Position numbers and translations under genes: made by a program
In this document: one piece after another, positions 10,297 through 20,939 of the stretch
Layout of the letters: every line of letters begins with the position of its first letter
How positions within the stretch are numbered: the stretch's first letter is position 1
Assembly: GCA_047495785.1 (NCBI GenBank)
Contig: JBLDXI010000074.1
Location: forward strand, 558,001 to 622,000
Length of the DNA: 64,000 nt
From: Lepidodermella squamata
Lineage: Eukaryota > Gastrotricha
Direction of reading: 5' to 3'
The notes under the pieces: generated by a model
Told to the model about the DNA's origin: nothing
What the model saw: the letters and a program-made list of their open reading frames with translations, nothing else
The model's database searches: none

Positions 10297-10972
10297 ACCA
10301 GGATTCACGCATTTGCTGAATCAAACGTTCGTTACTTCCATAACGCGACCAACTTATGACATCGCAGCCTTTGTATCGCCTCATGGTTGGCGCTTCCGCG
10401 ATCAACTTGACAAGTTCAGCGCTTTTGCCGTGAAATATTGCCTTGTCCAAAGGTTTGAACTTGTTTTGAAGCGAGTCTTCACTGACGCTGGCGCCGTTTT
10501 GCAGAAGAAATCGAACAACTTCGATGTGAACACCTCCCATCGCGCCATCTAGCACAGATCGCTTATGATATCCATAGTCGAAATCGGCGGGGAAGTACGT
10601 CTTCACGGCGTCATCACCAGCTACCGAGTTGACTTTAGCCCCATGAGCGACCAGCAGTTTGCAAAGTTCCAAGTTGCCGGTATAAGCTGCATGGTAGAGC
10701 GCTGAATTTTCTTCGTATTCTCGAATGTTCGATTTCTGACCGGACCGGGCGCCGTTTTCCAGTAGATATTTCGCGACTTCGTAGCACCCAAGGCGACAAG
10801 CCTCAACAAGGGCTCTATTTAGAATATCTTGAGCAGGCATTTTGTTACCTGGCTGCTTACTGCGCTCTTGTTCGACAACGCGTTGTAAAGCCGGGAGGTC
10901 TGAATTTTTAACAGCTTTGACCAACTCTTCATAGTCCCTGAGCTTCATAGCAAGCTGATTTAGCATTTCCAT
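10297..10972 (-). pseudogene. Ankyrin-repeat gene copy B, N-terminal part
   Basis: The ATG at 10972 (MEMLNQLAMKLRDYEEL) opens a frame parallel to copy A: ALVEACRLGCYEVAKYLLENG, SALYHAAYTGNLELCKLLVAH and GGVHIEVVRFLLQNGASV are shared almost residue for residue. After QQMRESWY the sequence enters the inserted element, and the frame runs into it as far as 10130 with unrelated residues. A truncated protein of up to 280 aa could still be made. The rest of the gene is at 5688-7198. Its promoter would lie just above 10972. Confidence 0.75.
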
Positions 10973-12667
10973 TATCGATTGTAACTAGCTTTCTATGTGC
11001 CGACTTGAAAATAAACAATCATCAAAAGTTATGTATTGTCACCGCGAGCGACTTTTTTTGTTACAAAGGTAAGATTGAAGCAGTTGCAAGTGATGAGCTA
11101 TAAACATTTGAAAATAAGGGAACATTATGGAGAATCTTTTTTTCCAGCATGGCAAAATTCAACTATGCTTAGGTACGTGGGAATTTTAAATGACAAATAA
11201 TATGAACAGAAATTAATCGCAAGAGTTTACACAACCTTTAGTTTTACGGTGGCACATGGCGCTTATTTCACGTGCTGCTCAAAAAGCGGTCTTGTCACCA
11301 TTGATTCCCTTCAAATAAAAGTTGGTGTTTGCGTAATAGTTATAATATGCATGGTCCGAGAACTAATCACCAGAAAATGAACGAAATGATGCCGATAATA
11401 TTCTGATTAGTTTCCTTGTCATGGAGAGTTGTGGGCTTCTCTACCGAATGGTCGTTTATTCATCGATTAATTCAAATTTAAAATTCGAAATTCAAATCTT
11501 CGCTTTTGAAACAAAAAGTTTTGAACAAATTTTTAAAAATTAAAAAATTAAAATAAATGCATCCGAAAAAATGTTGCCTTCTGAGGAGTCGAACCAATGC
11601 TCATCAGATCAGACACCGCTTAATGGCGCAAATGACTGACTCGTTGAAAAAATATAGAACAGAGACAAAATCCAGGCGTGACTGGCTCTTTTCTGTAAAT
11701 GCTCGTTTTGCAGGAAGAAAATTTGGATGTGACTTTATTCATCCGACCAATGTCTTTTTTTATCCGACCAATGTCTTATTTCATCCGGCAACCAAAAATG
11801 TGACTAAAATCATCCGACATGGAATATCGATTTTCTCGATTTTCCAGAGTTCGATTTTTCCGTTGGGCATAACCCTTTTATGCACCATATTTTGGCCCCT
11901 GAACCGGCAGAATTTTATGGTGAAAGATTCATGGCGATCCGAGTAGTCACTTTTTTACTGTAATTTTTTGAAAATATGAAAAAGCAAGTCGGCTGGTATT
12001 AGTCACATTTTTGGTTGTCGGATGAAATAAGACATTGGTCGGATGAAAAAAGTTTTCCCCGAAAATTCAATAGCGGCCAACCATCCGATGTCGGAGAATG
12101 CGACAAATTTCCAGCACATTTGAAGCTGACTTCGGCTTCATGAAACCTCCGGCGCAATTTTCAACACCTTCACCTTGCCGTCAACGCCAACCGGTACGAA
12201 TAAGGCAAGACGCCGATAAACCGCCAACCAAAGTTCGATTTCTTCAACTGCGAAGCTGAATAACAACCGAAACAAGCTCGCAATAACTAAACAGTGTTTT
12301 CGTGTAGAATGTCTTTTTAATTCGTTGAGAGCACGAAGCTTTGCCGCTCTGCTAAGCCTCCATTCCTGTTCTTGTTCCTATTGTATATCTTCGTTTGATT
12401 CAAACTTCTGGTATTCACATCATCTTCGTTATGAAATCCTACAACCTTTTCAATTGTCGGGCTGGTTCAACACATAGAAAGCCAGGCCTAAAGGTTATCC
12501 AACAACGAGTTTTTATTTTCTGTATGTAAGTTCATTTAATGATATCGATTCGGAGAAATTATTAGCAATTTGAATGATCGATATTCAATGTTTCATGCAC
12601 TGTAAAACTTTTGGAACAAGGGCTTCGAAAGGCAAGATGAGAATAAAAAATCACAAAAGTACATTAA
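10973..12667. other. Intergenic stretch with inverted repeat and tRNA-like B box
   Basis: No gene is supported. It contains a 50-bp inverted repeat pair (11755-11804 and 12001-12050). At about 11575-11600 a minus-strand B box (GGTTCGACTCC) is followed by a T run, but its T stem pairs poorly, so it is only a weak tRNA-like relic. Confidence 0.4.
11755..12050. repeat. Inverted repeat, 50-bp arms (MITE-like)
   Basis: The left arm 11755-11804 and the reverse complement of 12001-12050 match at about 48 of 50 bases. The arms themselves contain two or three tandem copies of ATCCGACCAATGTCTT. The spacer is 196 bp. Additional CATCCGAC copies extend outside the arms on both sides. Confidence 0.65.
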
Positions 12668-15600
12668 TCACAGCTTTCGTAAAACAATGAAAAAATGGTG
12701 GCAAGTGTTGGCGCACTCATCCGGCGCCGTTCGCAGTTCATGTTTGTAAGCTTCCCACAACATTTCAAACAGCATCTGCTTCTCGTCGCTCGTTCGATTC
12801 GAATCGAGCGCAGAAAAGAACGCGACGTTCACCTCGCGATGCATGATGCTCGCGAATTCGTCAATAAACAGTTCAGTGTTGCCGTGTTGTTGGTAATCCA
12901 TGTAGATGGGGTTATCGCCTGGCAAGCACTGTTCAGAGTGAACGACTTCGAAGCCTAAGCGATCGAACAAAGCTTGGTCCAACACGTCCTCGGGCGAACG
13001 CCAAACTATCGGCATGTTGAAATCGTACAATTCTTGTTCTGTCAACAAGTCGGCATTGGCCAGAGATTGAGCAGCATCATACACCTGTAACAGAAAAATT
13101 AATAAAAAAATTAGAGACGACAATAGCGCAAAAATGTGATTTTTTGCTCAATTGTCTTGATTATGTTCTGCCCACTTTTATTGCGGAAGGTAACGAATTA
13201 AAATTTAAACTCACTACGTCAAATGAAAAGGCGAAGGGCGTCATTTATGCAACGAAAATAGCGCAAATGTTTGTTGCCCATCAAGTGTTTTGCTCAACTG
13301 TCGTGTTTTCAAATAGAGTGAGAAACTCGCGGAAAATTCGGCAAAAATTCTTAAAATGTATATGATAAAACTCACTGCGTCGAACATGAATGGCAGAGTT
13401 TCGTCGTTTGACAGCATTTCAGAGACGAGGACTCCACCGCGGACGAGTTCGGAGCTTCTGGCGGTTAGATAAGCTTCCCAATCTCTGCTAGCCATCTGGT
13501 GAAACGACGCGCGCTCCGACCGGCTGCCGAACATTGAAAAACAGTGATTCGCGATCTTGGCCGGTAGAACTGAGCAGTGTTGCAGAGAGCCAAGCGAGAT
13601 GCCGAGTTGCAACGAGTTCTCGCCAACGCATTTCTCGTAGATGCTGTTGCCTAGGACAACACAGACTTTCATCTAAATTTCTTTCAGGTTAATTATAAAA
13701 AAATGTGTTAAGAATGATTTTGCCAAATAGAAAATTAATCACAATAATTATGATCAAATTCATGATTATAGTGAGTTAAAATATTTAGAAATAAATATTC
13801 CAAGTGCACTTTCATACATATTCATTCTTTTATAAAAAATTAAAATTAAAACTCTCTACGTCAAATGAAAAGGCGAAGGGCGACATTTGAAATTATTTAT
13901 CTATGAAATTTTTAACTTTTCCATAAAATCGTGTTTTTTAGCCAAACTGTGATTAGGAATTGGGGTTAGGGGTTAGGGTTAGGCGCCAGGGTTCGGGTTC
14001 GGGTTCGGGTTAGGTTTAGGGTTTGGTTAGGGTTCAGGATTAAGGTTAGGTTTAGGGTAGTTCGAGTTTCGGGTTTCTACGAAGCTCGATTTTTAGGCCC
14101 TTGCGCTTCCCCAATAACCATTTTCAAGCGGAAAAAATTGACTATGCTTTCGGAACCCCGTTTTTCTTTTACATAAACTGAAAACTAGTCATCTGGCATT
14201 TCCCTAATGTTTTCAGCTTGAATTTAATGAAAAAAAATATGTATGAAATTTAACTTTCTCATACATAAATATGTTTGAAAGTTGGCACCCTAAATAATTT
14301 CAGGTAAACATCGAAATTTTGAAATTTTGCTCGAAATTTTTAATTCGAATTTCAAAAATAAATTGTTCAAATAATTGTGATAAAATGACGGGTCAACAAA
14401 TTCTTATTAGAGTTAATCAAGGTGCGTCATCATCGATCTAGAAGCCCCAAGTCGCGAAAAATCTGGAAAATATCTTGGGATTTTTCGTGCTACTTACTAT
14501 ACAAAATTTCGCCGCATCGCTATAATTATCCGACATTACTCGACTATTTGGCGGCCTCCCTGGCGGTCTCCACTTCAGCGGAAAAATAATTACCAAAAAC
14601 TGAAATTCGAAATGAAAATTTTCTAAATACCAACACGTGCTGTCTAAATAGTTGCTGATACGGTGCACTTTTTCCGAAAAGAATTGGCCACGGCGCGAAC
14701 TTATTTTGTTGGTTTCAAAGTATATACGCTATCTTTTGTGTCCTGGTTTATATGCGTGATATCTATCAGTCGTAGTAGTCCGTTGTATTCCGGTTTTATC
14801 ATGGTAAGATGCGTGACTTTTCCGTCGCTTTTGAAAATTGAAGGCGAAATGACAAAGCAGAATATTTCAGAATAACAATATCAGAACTTTAACATATTAA
14901 TACATATGTTTAGGCAAAGCGAGAAATGGGAGAAAATGCAGCGCAGCGCGCAGCTATTAGCTAAAGGCTATAGCGACTTCATCTGCTAAATCTCCCCCGT
15001 TACGCTAGGTATATCTGATCATTTTTGCCGGATTATCAAACAAACTGAACAAGTCAAGAAAAGTCCCAGCAAGTTAAATCGTTTCAGAGGCCGACCTTCG
15101 GAAAATTATTTGAAAAAGGTTCCCAAATCAGCGACTTTGATTTGATTTCTTCATCAAATCCCAAGTATTTTGAAATCAATCATTTTAAATCGAATCTCCA
15201 AAAATTCAATGGTAAATCAATCAAATCAATCAAATCAATCCAAATCTTTTTCGAAATTCCCTCAAGTTCCCGCTGCTACTTGGGAGTTGTTTCACAAGAT
15301 TTACAGCTGAAGCTATCGATAAAGAAATTCGTTATCACCTTACAAATTGGATATTTATTTCATTTAATATTCATTCAATTTGTTCACGCTGATTACTGAC
15401 ACTGCCGTAGAAGGGGAACACGATTATGGAAATGAAAAAATCGATCGGAAAAAGTGTGATATTTTTTAATGAATCTTGATTGAAAGCATGGGAAACGCGG
15501 GAACAGCCGAATTTTTTATTGTGTGGGAGCGATGTCCCGAAGAGACAAAACCCCCGTTATCGAGGCCTTTATCGTAATACATGTATCCAGGCCTCTCAGT

Positions 15601-16171
15601 AACTTTCCCAGTGATAATGAATTCACCCTTCTGCCCCATGGGTGACAAAACCTCGCCCGTTTTCAAATTGAAGGCTATATATAAGCCAAATTATTGCTGA
15701 GTGGGGACATGTTTTCTGTTTCAAAACATTTCAATTTTGAAATTGAATTTCAGAAATTTCCGAAAAAACTGAGAACGTAACATATATGAGAAAAATACCT
15801 GTTGCTAGGGCTTGAACCTTCAAGCCTCGCGACCTGAGATAAGAATCAGGTTCATTGTACAGGTAGGCGAACAACTCGCTCCAGTTGTTGTGCAGCCAGT
15901 GGTCGTGGATAACCGTCACTGATTTGTTAACGTCAAAATCATAGCGGTTGCGCAGGTGTTCAATCGCCGTCGAAATAGCGGTCGAACTAGCTTCAGGATC
16001 GGGCGTTCCGAAATCAGCCAAGGTCAAGCTGCCGTCGATTCGAGCCGAGTGAGCGTCGATGGCTGTTGCGATAAAAGGCGCCGCGAAGTCGACCAGTTGA
16101 AGGTAAGACTTTGTGATAGCGCTCAGGCCGTTTCGCAACGCTGATGTTTGCTGAGCTGTGATGGGAGCCAT
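12668..16171 (-). CDS. SABATH-family carboxyl methyltransferase, 359 aa
   Basis: Three exons join in phase: 16171-15799, 13665-13376 and 13084-12668 (1080 nt, TGA stop). The order of SABATH features is kept. These are SYLQL near the N terminus, SLTLADFG at the AdoMet-binding strand, HDHWLHNNWSELFAYL at the position of the family FLNDLPxNDFN block, GNSIYEKCVGENSLQLG at the position of GSFYGRLFPxxSLH, LTARSSELVRGGVLVS for the LxxRAxELVPGGxMV helix, and LLTEQELYDFNMPIVWRSPEDV for the conserved C-terminal block. Length fits the family (350-390 aa). SABATH enzymes methylate carboxyl groups or ring nitrogens of small acids using AdoMet; the substrate here is unknown. The usual GCSSGPN loop is replaced by GTPDPEAS, so cofactor binding may differ. 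The exon-2 acceptor (ATGAAAG|TC) was chosen because it alone keeps phase with exon 1. Confidence 0.75.
13209..13255 (-). repeat. Short dispersed repeat, copy 1 (in SABATH intron 2)
   Basis: About 45 bp are shared with 13847-13893, including 25 identical bases. Read on the minus strand, each copy ends like the SABATH exon 2 boundary (TTCATTTGACGTAGTGAGTTT against the exon end and its donor), so it may be a fragment of a duplicated exon end. Confidence 0.45.
13847..13893 (-). repeat. Short dispersed repeat, copy 2 (in SABATH intron 1)
   Basis: This is the second copy of the repeat at 13209-13255. Here the donor-like GTGAGT has changed to AGAGAGT. Confidence 0.45.
13961..14060 (+). repeat. Degenerate interstitial TTAGGG-type array
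   Basis: About 100 bp of TTAGGG, GTTAGGG, TTCGGG and TTTAGGG variants lie within SABATH intron 1. The array is degenerate rather than exact, so it is an old interstitial tract, not a telomere. Confidence 0.75.
15217..15245. repeat. Short tandem repeat (TCAATCAAA)n
   Basis: Three to four imperfect copies of a 9-bp unit lie in SABATH intron 1. Confidence 0.5.
15466..15665 (-). other. Possible alternative terminal exon of the SABATH gene
   Basis: After ATATATAG the minus strand is open for 66 codons to a TAA at 15466, and the entering phase matches the exon 1 donor at 15799. The peptide (NLKTGEVLSPMGQKGEF...) has no SABATH character and I do not recognise it. It would give a truncated protein, or it may be chance. 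Confidence 0.25.
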
Positions 16172-17003
16172 TTTTTGTAAAATAATAAAATAAATAGGTC
16201 AGTCGCGAAAAAGTCTGCCGTTTTTATACGTTTTAGACGCGTGTCATGCGTTTATATTTTGCGACCGTTTCAGACATCTGGACTTACTATCGGAATAACA
16301 AGATAACGGCGCAGCATCTGTTAGGATGTCAAGGCTTCAATGATCGGTCTTCAGGCCCAGTTCGCGCTATAAATTATCGCGTGTGTACTGTGTGGTGACC
16401 CAGTTATTTTGTTTTACTTTGTACGCACCCGCCGTGTGTGTGCGTCTGTGATGAGGTCAAATTGCTCAATCGAACGAACTTGATAGTTTCAACGGTTTGC
16501 CTTGAATTACGGTCAGCAAAAAATGTCAACTTTTTCGGAACAGCAGAGCATCCTGTCCTAATTTCGGCCGCTGCGAATAAAATTGTGTAAAATTAACAGA
16601 ATAAGTTTGAAATTTCATGAATGAATTTTTATTCCTTGACACACGCGCAGCTACATCTTTGAACATGATTTTTCACACATTTTTCGACATTTTTAATTAC
16701 CGATAATGTTTGACATACTTAAGCCGAGCGTTTTTAACGAGGCGGTTTTTCGCTTCAACGGTCACGGTTGAAAATTAGCAGCGAAAAGTCGGCTACTTTA
16801 ACTGTATGACCCGAATCGAAGCCCTGGTGCCAGGTTTGAGCGACAGTTTGAAGCCAGAAATGCCTGAAGGAGTTTCGGGGAAAGGTTAGGCACTTTGAAA
16901 ATTGAACTTAGTGCTTGGAAAAATTGAAGACTTGTGCTGACGAGGGTACCTGCTAAGAGATGTGGCGATAGAAGAACTTGACTGTTAACGCGCGTTTATC
17001 GAT
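16172..17003. other. Intergenic stretch
   Basis: No gene is firmly supported. A short exon-like frame at about 16806-16884 (MTRIEALVPGLSDSLKPEMP...) ends in a GTTAGG donor, but its phase does not fit the next candidate exon. Promoters for the divergent SABATH and 17004 genes would be here. Confidence 0.35.
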
Positions 17004-18104
17004 ATGAAACACGCCATGGTTGCCGCATCACCCGAGTACCATGGCAAGAAGAAAGTTGTCAGTGTTGCTGAACTGGTGGCAGAGTGTCGGGTAAATTTTA
17101 ATTCAGATTTTAATTCGCTTTTTCCAATTACTGTAAAAGTTGGGTGTTGTCACGGTTTGTCACGTAAAAATGGGCGAATTGTTAAAGGCTTTCAACGCTG
17201 ACAGATGTGCCTTGAAAACGGGCGCAATTCGCCTTATAAATACCGTATTTGTTCCAATAGTAGCCCATCCACTAATAATCGCCCATCCCTAATAGTAGAC
17301 CAGGGTGAGGGGTCAAGCCGGTTCGAAAACAGCAAAAATAAACAATTCGCCAACAATTGTTGTTCAAAATTTCGAGGTTGAAATTCTAGTAGCCCGGGCT
17401 GCTATATGAATACGGCTGATCGCAAAAATGTAATTATTGAAGTTTAATCTTCTATTTATTTAAGAGCACAAATCCCAAAGGTGAGAGCTCAGTAAAAGAA
17501 AGCTTTCTTGAAGTAAACATTAGTAGCTGATAAAAATGAGCAGATCGGTAAAAATGAAAAAAACAATTCGGTGAACGATTGCCCTCTTGATGTAATATTC
17601 GCGAAAATCGATAAATTTTCTGCGAAAAGTTGAAGCAGGTGAAAAATGGTGTACCTGCTCAAGTAAATTCGATGCAAAAGGTTAGTAATTTATTCCAGTC
17701 CGATTTTTATTTTTCAAAAGTTCAATTTTTTTGTATTTTGGATGATGCTTTCGGGCAAAATTAAATTTCAAAGCCAATAAAATTCCCGATGTGAGACCAC
17801 GATACTACAGCATATTTGCAGTTATAGATTAAGGAATTGGATCATTTTTCTTTGATTGCAAATGACCTACAAATTATTAGCGAAAATTGTATACAATTTC
17901 CATTTGTTCCTATTTCAGTTGAGCGGCTACAAGGCTAGCAGTTTGGAAATAATACAGATGATTGCTGCTCCTAACGCTGGTCACAATTATGCGAAGAAAT
18001 ACCGAGCGTTAATCGATTTGATCCGCCGGCCGCCGGCAGTGCATTGCCGACGAGAAGCTCGAAAATCAACGCAGCTCGCACGATCGCATTGTGACGACGA
18101 ATGA
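17004..18104 (+). CDS. Possible small two-exon gene, about 91 aa
   Basis: Exon 1 is 17004-17090 (MKHAMVAASPEYHGKKKVV... to AECR, then GTAAAT). Exon 2 is about 17919-18104, after CCTATTTCAG, beginning LSGYKASSLEIIQMIAAPN and ending in TGA. Both junctions are phase 0 and the exon 2 acceptor is strong. The peptide is Lys/Arg rich with a basic tail. The family is not recognised and no signal peptide is seen. It could be part of a longer gene or a chance pairing. Confidence 0.35.
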
Positions 18105-18263
18105 ATAAAAACTGGAAAATTTGTAAAATAATGCGATAAAACACGACCATTGCAGTTGAAATGAAAAGATTGTACATGCTAATACTGAGAGTCCAATTTT
18201 ACAACAAGAAATGGCTAGCGAGTTGCTGAAAATAAATGAATTTTATCTATAAAAAGCATCGAT

Positions 18264-18294
18264 CCCCCACCTCACCACCTCACCACCTCACCAC
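18264..18294 (+). repeat. Short tandem repeat (CCTCACCA)n
   Basis: About four copies of an 8-9 bp CCTCACCA unit lie in non-coding DNA between the 17004 gene and peptide gene 1. Confidence 0.6.
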
Positions 18295-18669
18295 AGTCCG
18301 GGTGTTATCGGGGGACATCGATGGATAGTCATCCTTCAGCCCTCTATTCCGACCTTTGGCTGCGCCTCGGGCCTACATAGCTAGCCTTCAGGCCGATATC
18401 CACCTTAGATAAACACCCGGAAAATATATAATATAGATATTTAGATTAAAAGATATTGAGTAAACCCTTCAAATTTGTCGATGTCCCATTATTTCGCGTT
18501 AAAAAAGTGATACGCGCATTATTTATTTGCCAGCAGAACATTCATGTGTAACGAGTAGTATATTTATGCGACGATGCGATAACGAGACAATATACGCAAA
18601 AATTTTCTGACACCGCAGGTTTTTCTGTTTGCGAAAAGTTTAATATAAGTCATTAATGTCAAATTATAT

Positions 18670-18920
18670 GAACTTTTTGTGCAAACAAGCCGGTAATTTT
18701 TCTCAATATTTTAGCGACGTTCATATGGAATTTCAACAAACACGCCGATGACGACTCGCCTCTGCCGTTGTGATATTATTCATTGAGTTCATCGGTATTC
18801 GAAACCAAGTGAACGCTAGTGTGAACAGTTCGCGGAGGGTTCCCTGGGAACGCCTATAAATTAAAAAGACTGCGCAGCAAATTATCACAAATATTCTTTC
18901 TATTCAATTTTCTTTCCAAT
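18670..18920 (+). promoter_or_regulatory. Conserved promoter of peptide gene 1
   Basis: About 250 bp shared with the upstream regions of the two other peptide genes. It opens GTGCAAACAAGCCG, then has ATATTTTAGCGACGTTCATATGG, CAACAAACACGCCGATG, GAGTTCATCGGTAT and the TATA-like GCCTATAAATTA about 70 bases before the ATG. Confidence 0.7.
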
Positions 18921-19252
18921 ATGAACAAGATCATCCTTCTAGAAGTATCTTGTGGTGGTAAATTTCTCACTTGGACAATAGCTCTGTTAGTTTGATACCC
19001 TTTAACTTTTAACAGGCTTTCGCCGCTGTGTTGGCTGTTTCAGCACTCGAGGATACGGCTCGTGAGGCTGCCTACGAAGAGGAGGTAGCTCGTGCAGACA
19101 GGAAGCACAAGGATGAGGCTGGCCATAAGACACACCACGGCATACAGCATGGCATAAATGGGCATAACTGGCTGTATGGCAAGACGAATGAAACACTCGA
19201 GGCCACTGGTAGAATTTGCCCTCCTAAATGTTGCCCTCCTCCAAATTGTTGA
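18921..19252 (+). CDS. Secreted Cys-tailed peptide 1 (shifted splice donor)
   Basis: Exon 2 (19016-19252) encodes AFAAVLAVSALEDTAREAA, then an acidic and basic middle and a tail CPPKCCPPPNC, ending in TGA. The parallel exon 1 is 18921-18957, but it is four bases longer than in copies 2 and 3 (37 versus 33 nt), so the ancestral GTGGTG|GTAAAT donor would put exon 2 out of frame. An alternative donor GAA|GTATCT at 18944/18945 keeps phase 0 and gives MNKIILLE joined to AFAAVLAVSA, 86 aa, with a charged residue inside the signal peptide. The gene may therefore be rescued by a new donor or be a young pseudogene. The tail has the pattern C-x3-CC-x4-C shared by all three copies. The product class (extracellular, disulphide-rich) is inferred. 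Confidence 0.6.
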
Positions 19253-20344
19253 ACAAATTCCGCGCATATGATTAGGATCTGTCATTGCCCTACAATCAGA
19301 GTGCTGAGACTTCAACACGATGAGAGAGAAGATAATCATATATTATTAATATTTATTATGATATTATATGAGAAATATACATTAAACATGTATATGTTAT
19401 CTTTGCGGAAAATGATACCTTTGACTATTAAGACTAGATAGATAAATAAACGGCAGAATATGAATAAGCCTTCCTTTCGCCATCTCGAAATTCGGTATAA
19501 GCATGGCTCTACCCTGTAAAAAGTCTTCTGCGGTATCTAAGCTATGTATTCGATAAAAAAAACACACCAACCAGTGGTTAGAAGCTCCAGTCACATGTTT
19601 GCATATTTGTCATAATTTTTTGTTCATGTAACGTGGCGTGGGGTATAACTTGGCCATAAAAGTCGCCTTTTGGTCGATTTCACGCCGAGAAAAACTGTTT
19701 TCACGAAATTTTTCATATACATAAGAACATTCCTTGCCACCTGAGCTACAACTGATAACTTAAACTTTGATCGAAACCACAACAAATAATCCAGATAAAA
19801 CCAATTCTTTTTCTGCAGAACTTTAAAGATGAAAAATTGAAGAGTATAATCCACTTTTTTACGGTGGTGGTTTGAAAAAACCCTTTTTGGACTGCACAGA
19901 AACTTTTGAAGACGATTAACTATAACAAAGCATTGTAAAGGCTTTCCTAGCCTCTGCTTGGAACCAGTCCCATACACACGTCAGCGCGAAAAAATCGAAA
20001 ATGATCACTGATGGGGTGAATCTGTGGTGAAATTTGACCAAAATTTACAAGCTGCTCGCAGATTTAGTGAACTTATTACTTTGACGTTAGCCATATTCAT
20101 TTCGTGGGGCAACTTATTTATCGCAAATGCCAAGCGAATCGCGGGCCAGGGCAGGAAGTTTCACAGCGTGGTTTCGGCGCAGCAACAACTTGTGGCAGAG
20201 GTTGAGCAAAAAATCGCGCTGAGCCAAGCAATAAGGTAATACTCAATGGCTAGGTAGCAATGGTGAAATATAGCATTCGCTCAAAAAATATAGGGTTAGT
20301 GCCCATGCTCATGCAATATTTGTATGGTATGACATGAGTAAAAC
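19253..20344. other. Non-coding stretch between peptide gene 1 and foldback
   Basis: The first ~130 bp are the 3' UTR shared with the other peptide genes (GAGACTTCAACACGATGAGAGAGA). The rest shows no supported gene; a frame at 20024-20239 is not recognised. Confidence 0.4.
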
Positions 20345-20444
20345 GTTTATATCTGTACGGAGCCGCCCGAGATTTACGAGTCGTGACGAGCCGGAGGCGA
20401 GTTACGAAGAGTAAATCGAGTGCGGCGAGTTCAGATATGAACGT

Positions 20445-20688
20445 TTTACGAATGTTATACCGTAAAATATCGAATTGTCAAAGCTACTCGACCTATATTT
20501 CTGGGGACAATTCTATATTTCACGATACAGCACTCGTAATTCATTCATATCTGGATTCTCCGCACTCGCTACGAATCTCAGATATAAATAAATTACTCGT
20601 ACTATATCATACAAATATAGAATTGTCCCCAGAAATATAGGTCGAGTAGCTTTGACAATTCGATATTTTACGGTATAACATTCGTAAA
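20445..20688. repeat. Perfect 76-bp foldback with 92-bp loop
   Basis: 20445-20520 and the reverse complement of 20613-20688 are identical over 76 bases. The loop contains further weaker self-complementarity (ATATCTG...CAGATAT). Just to the left, 20344-20445 is another imperfect hairpin (CGTTTATATCTG...CAGATATGAACG). The perfect arms imply recent origin or ongoing conversion. Confidence 0.85.
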
Positions 20689-20939
20689 TCGGCAAGTCGT
20701 CTCCTTAGATCGATAGAACGCGCCGGGAACACTGAGCAGAAAATCCAGAAAATCGGACAGCATTTTGACCCCAATTCGCAGAAATCACCACCTTGAAACT
20801 TGATTGAACTTGGAGCACTCTGCCAGCGACAGTTCCGATTCGATCACGTTGAAACCATCGACGTACCAAACACCGTTGCGACGCGCTAATCCGAAACTGA
20901 GCCATTTTCAACAACCAGAGATGAAATTCCGACGGACTG

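Noticed and set aside
19624-19977. Minus-strand frame of 117 codons
   Set aside because: Low-complexity aromatic/basic sequence with no domain, signal peptide or splice support.
20024-20239. Plus-strand frame of 71 codons, possibly a gag remnant
   Set aside because: It lies near the reverse transcriptase relic but has no zinc knuckle or other retroelement motif.
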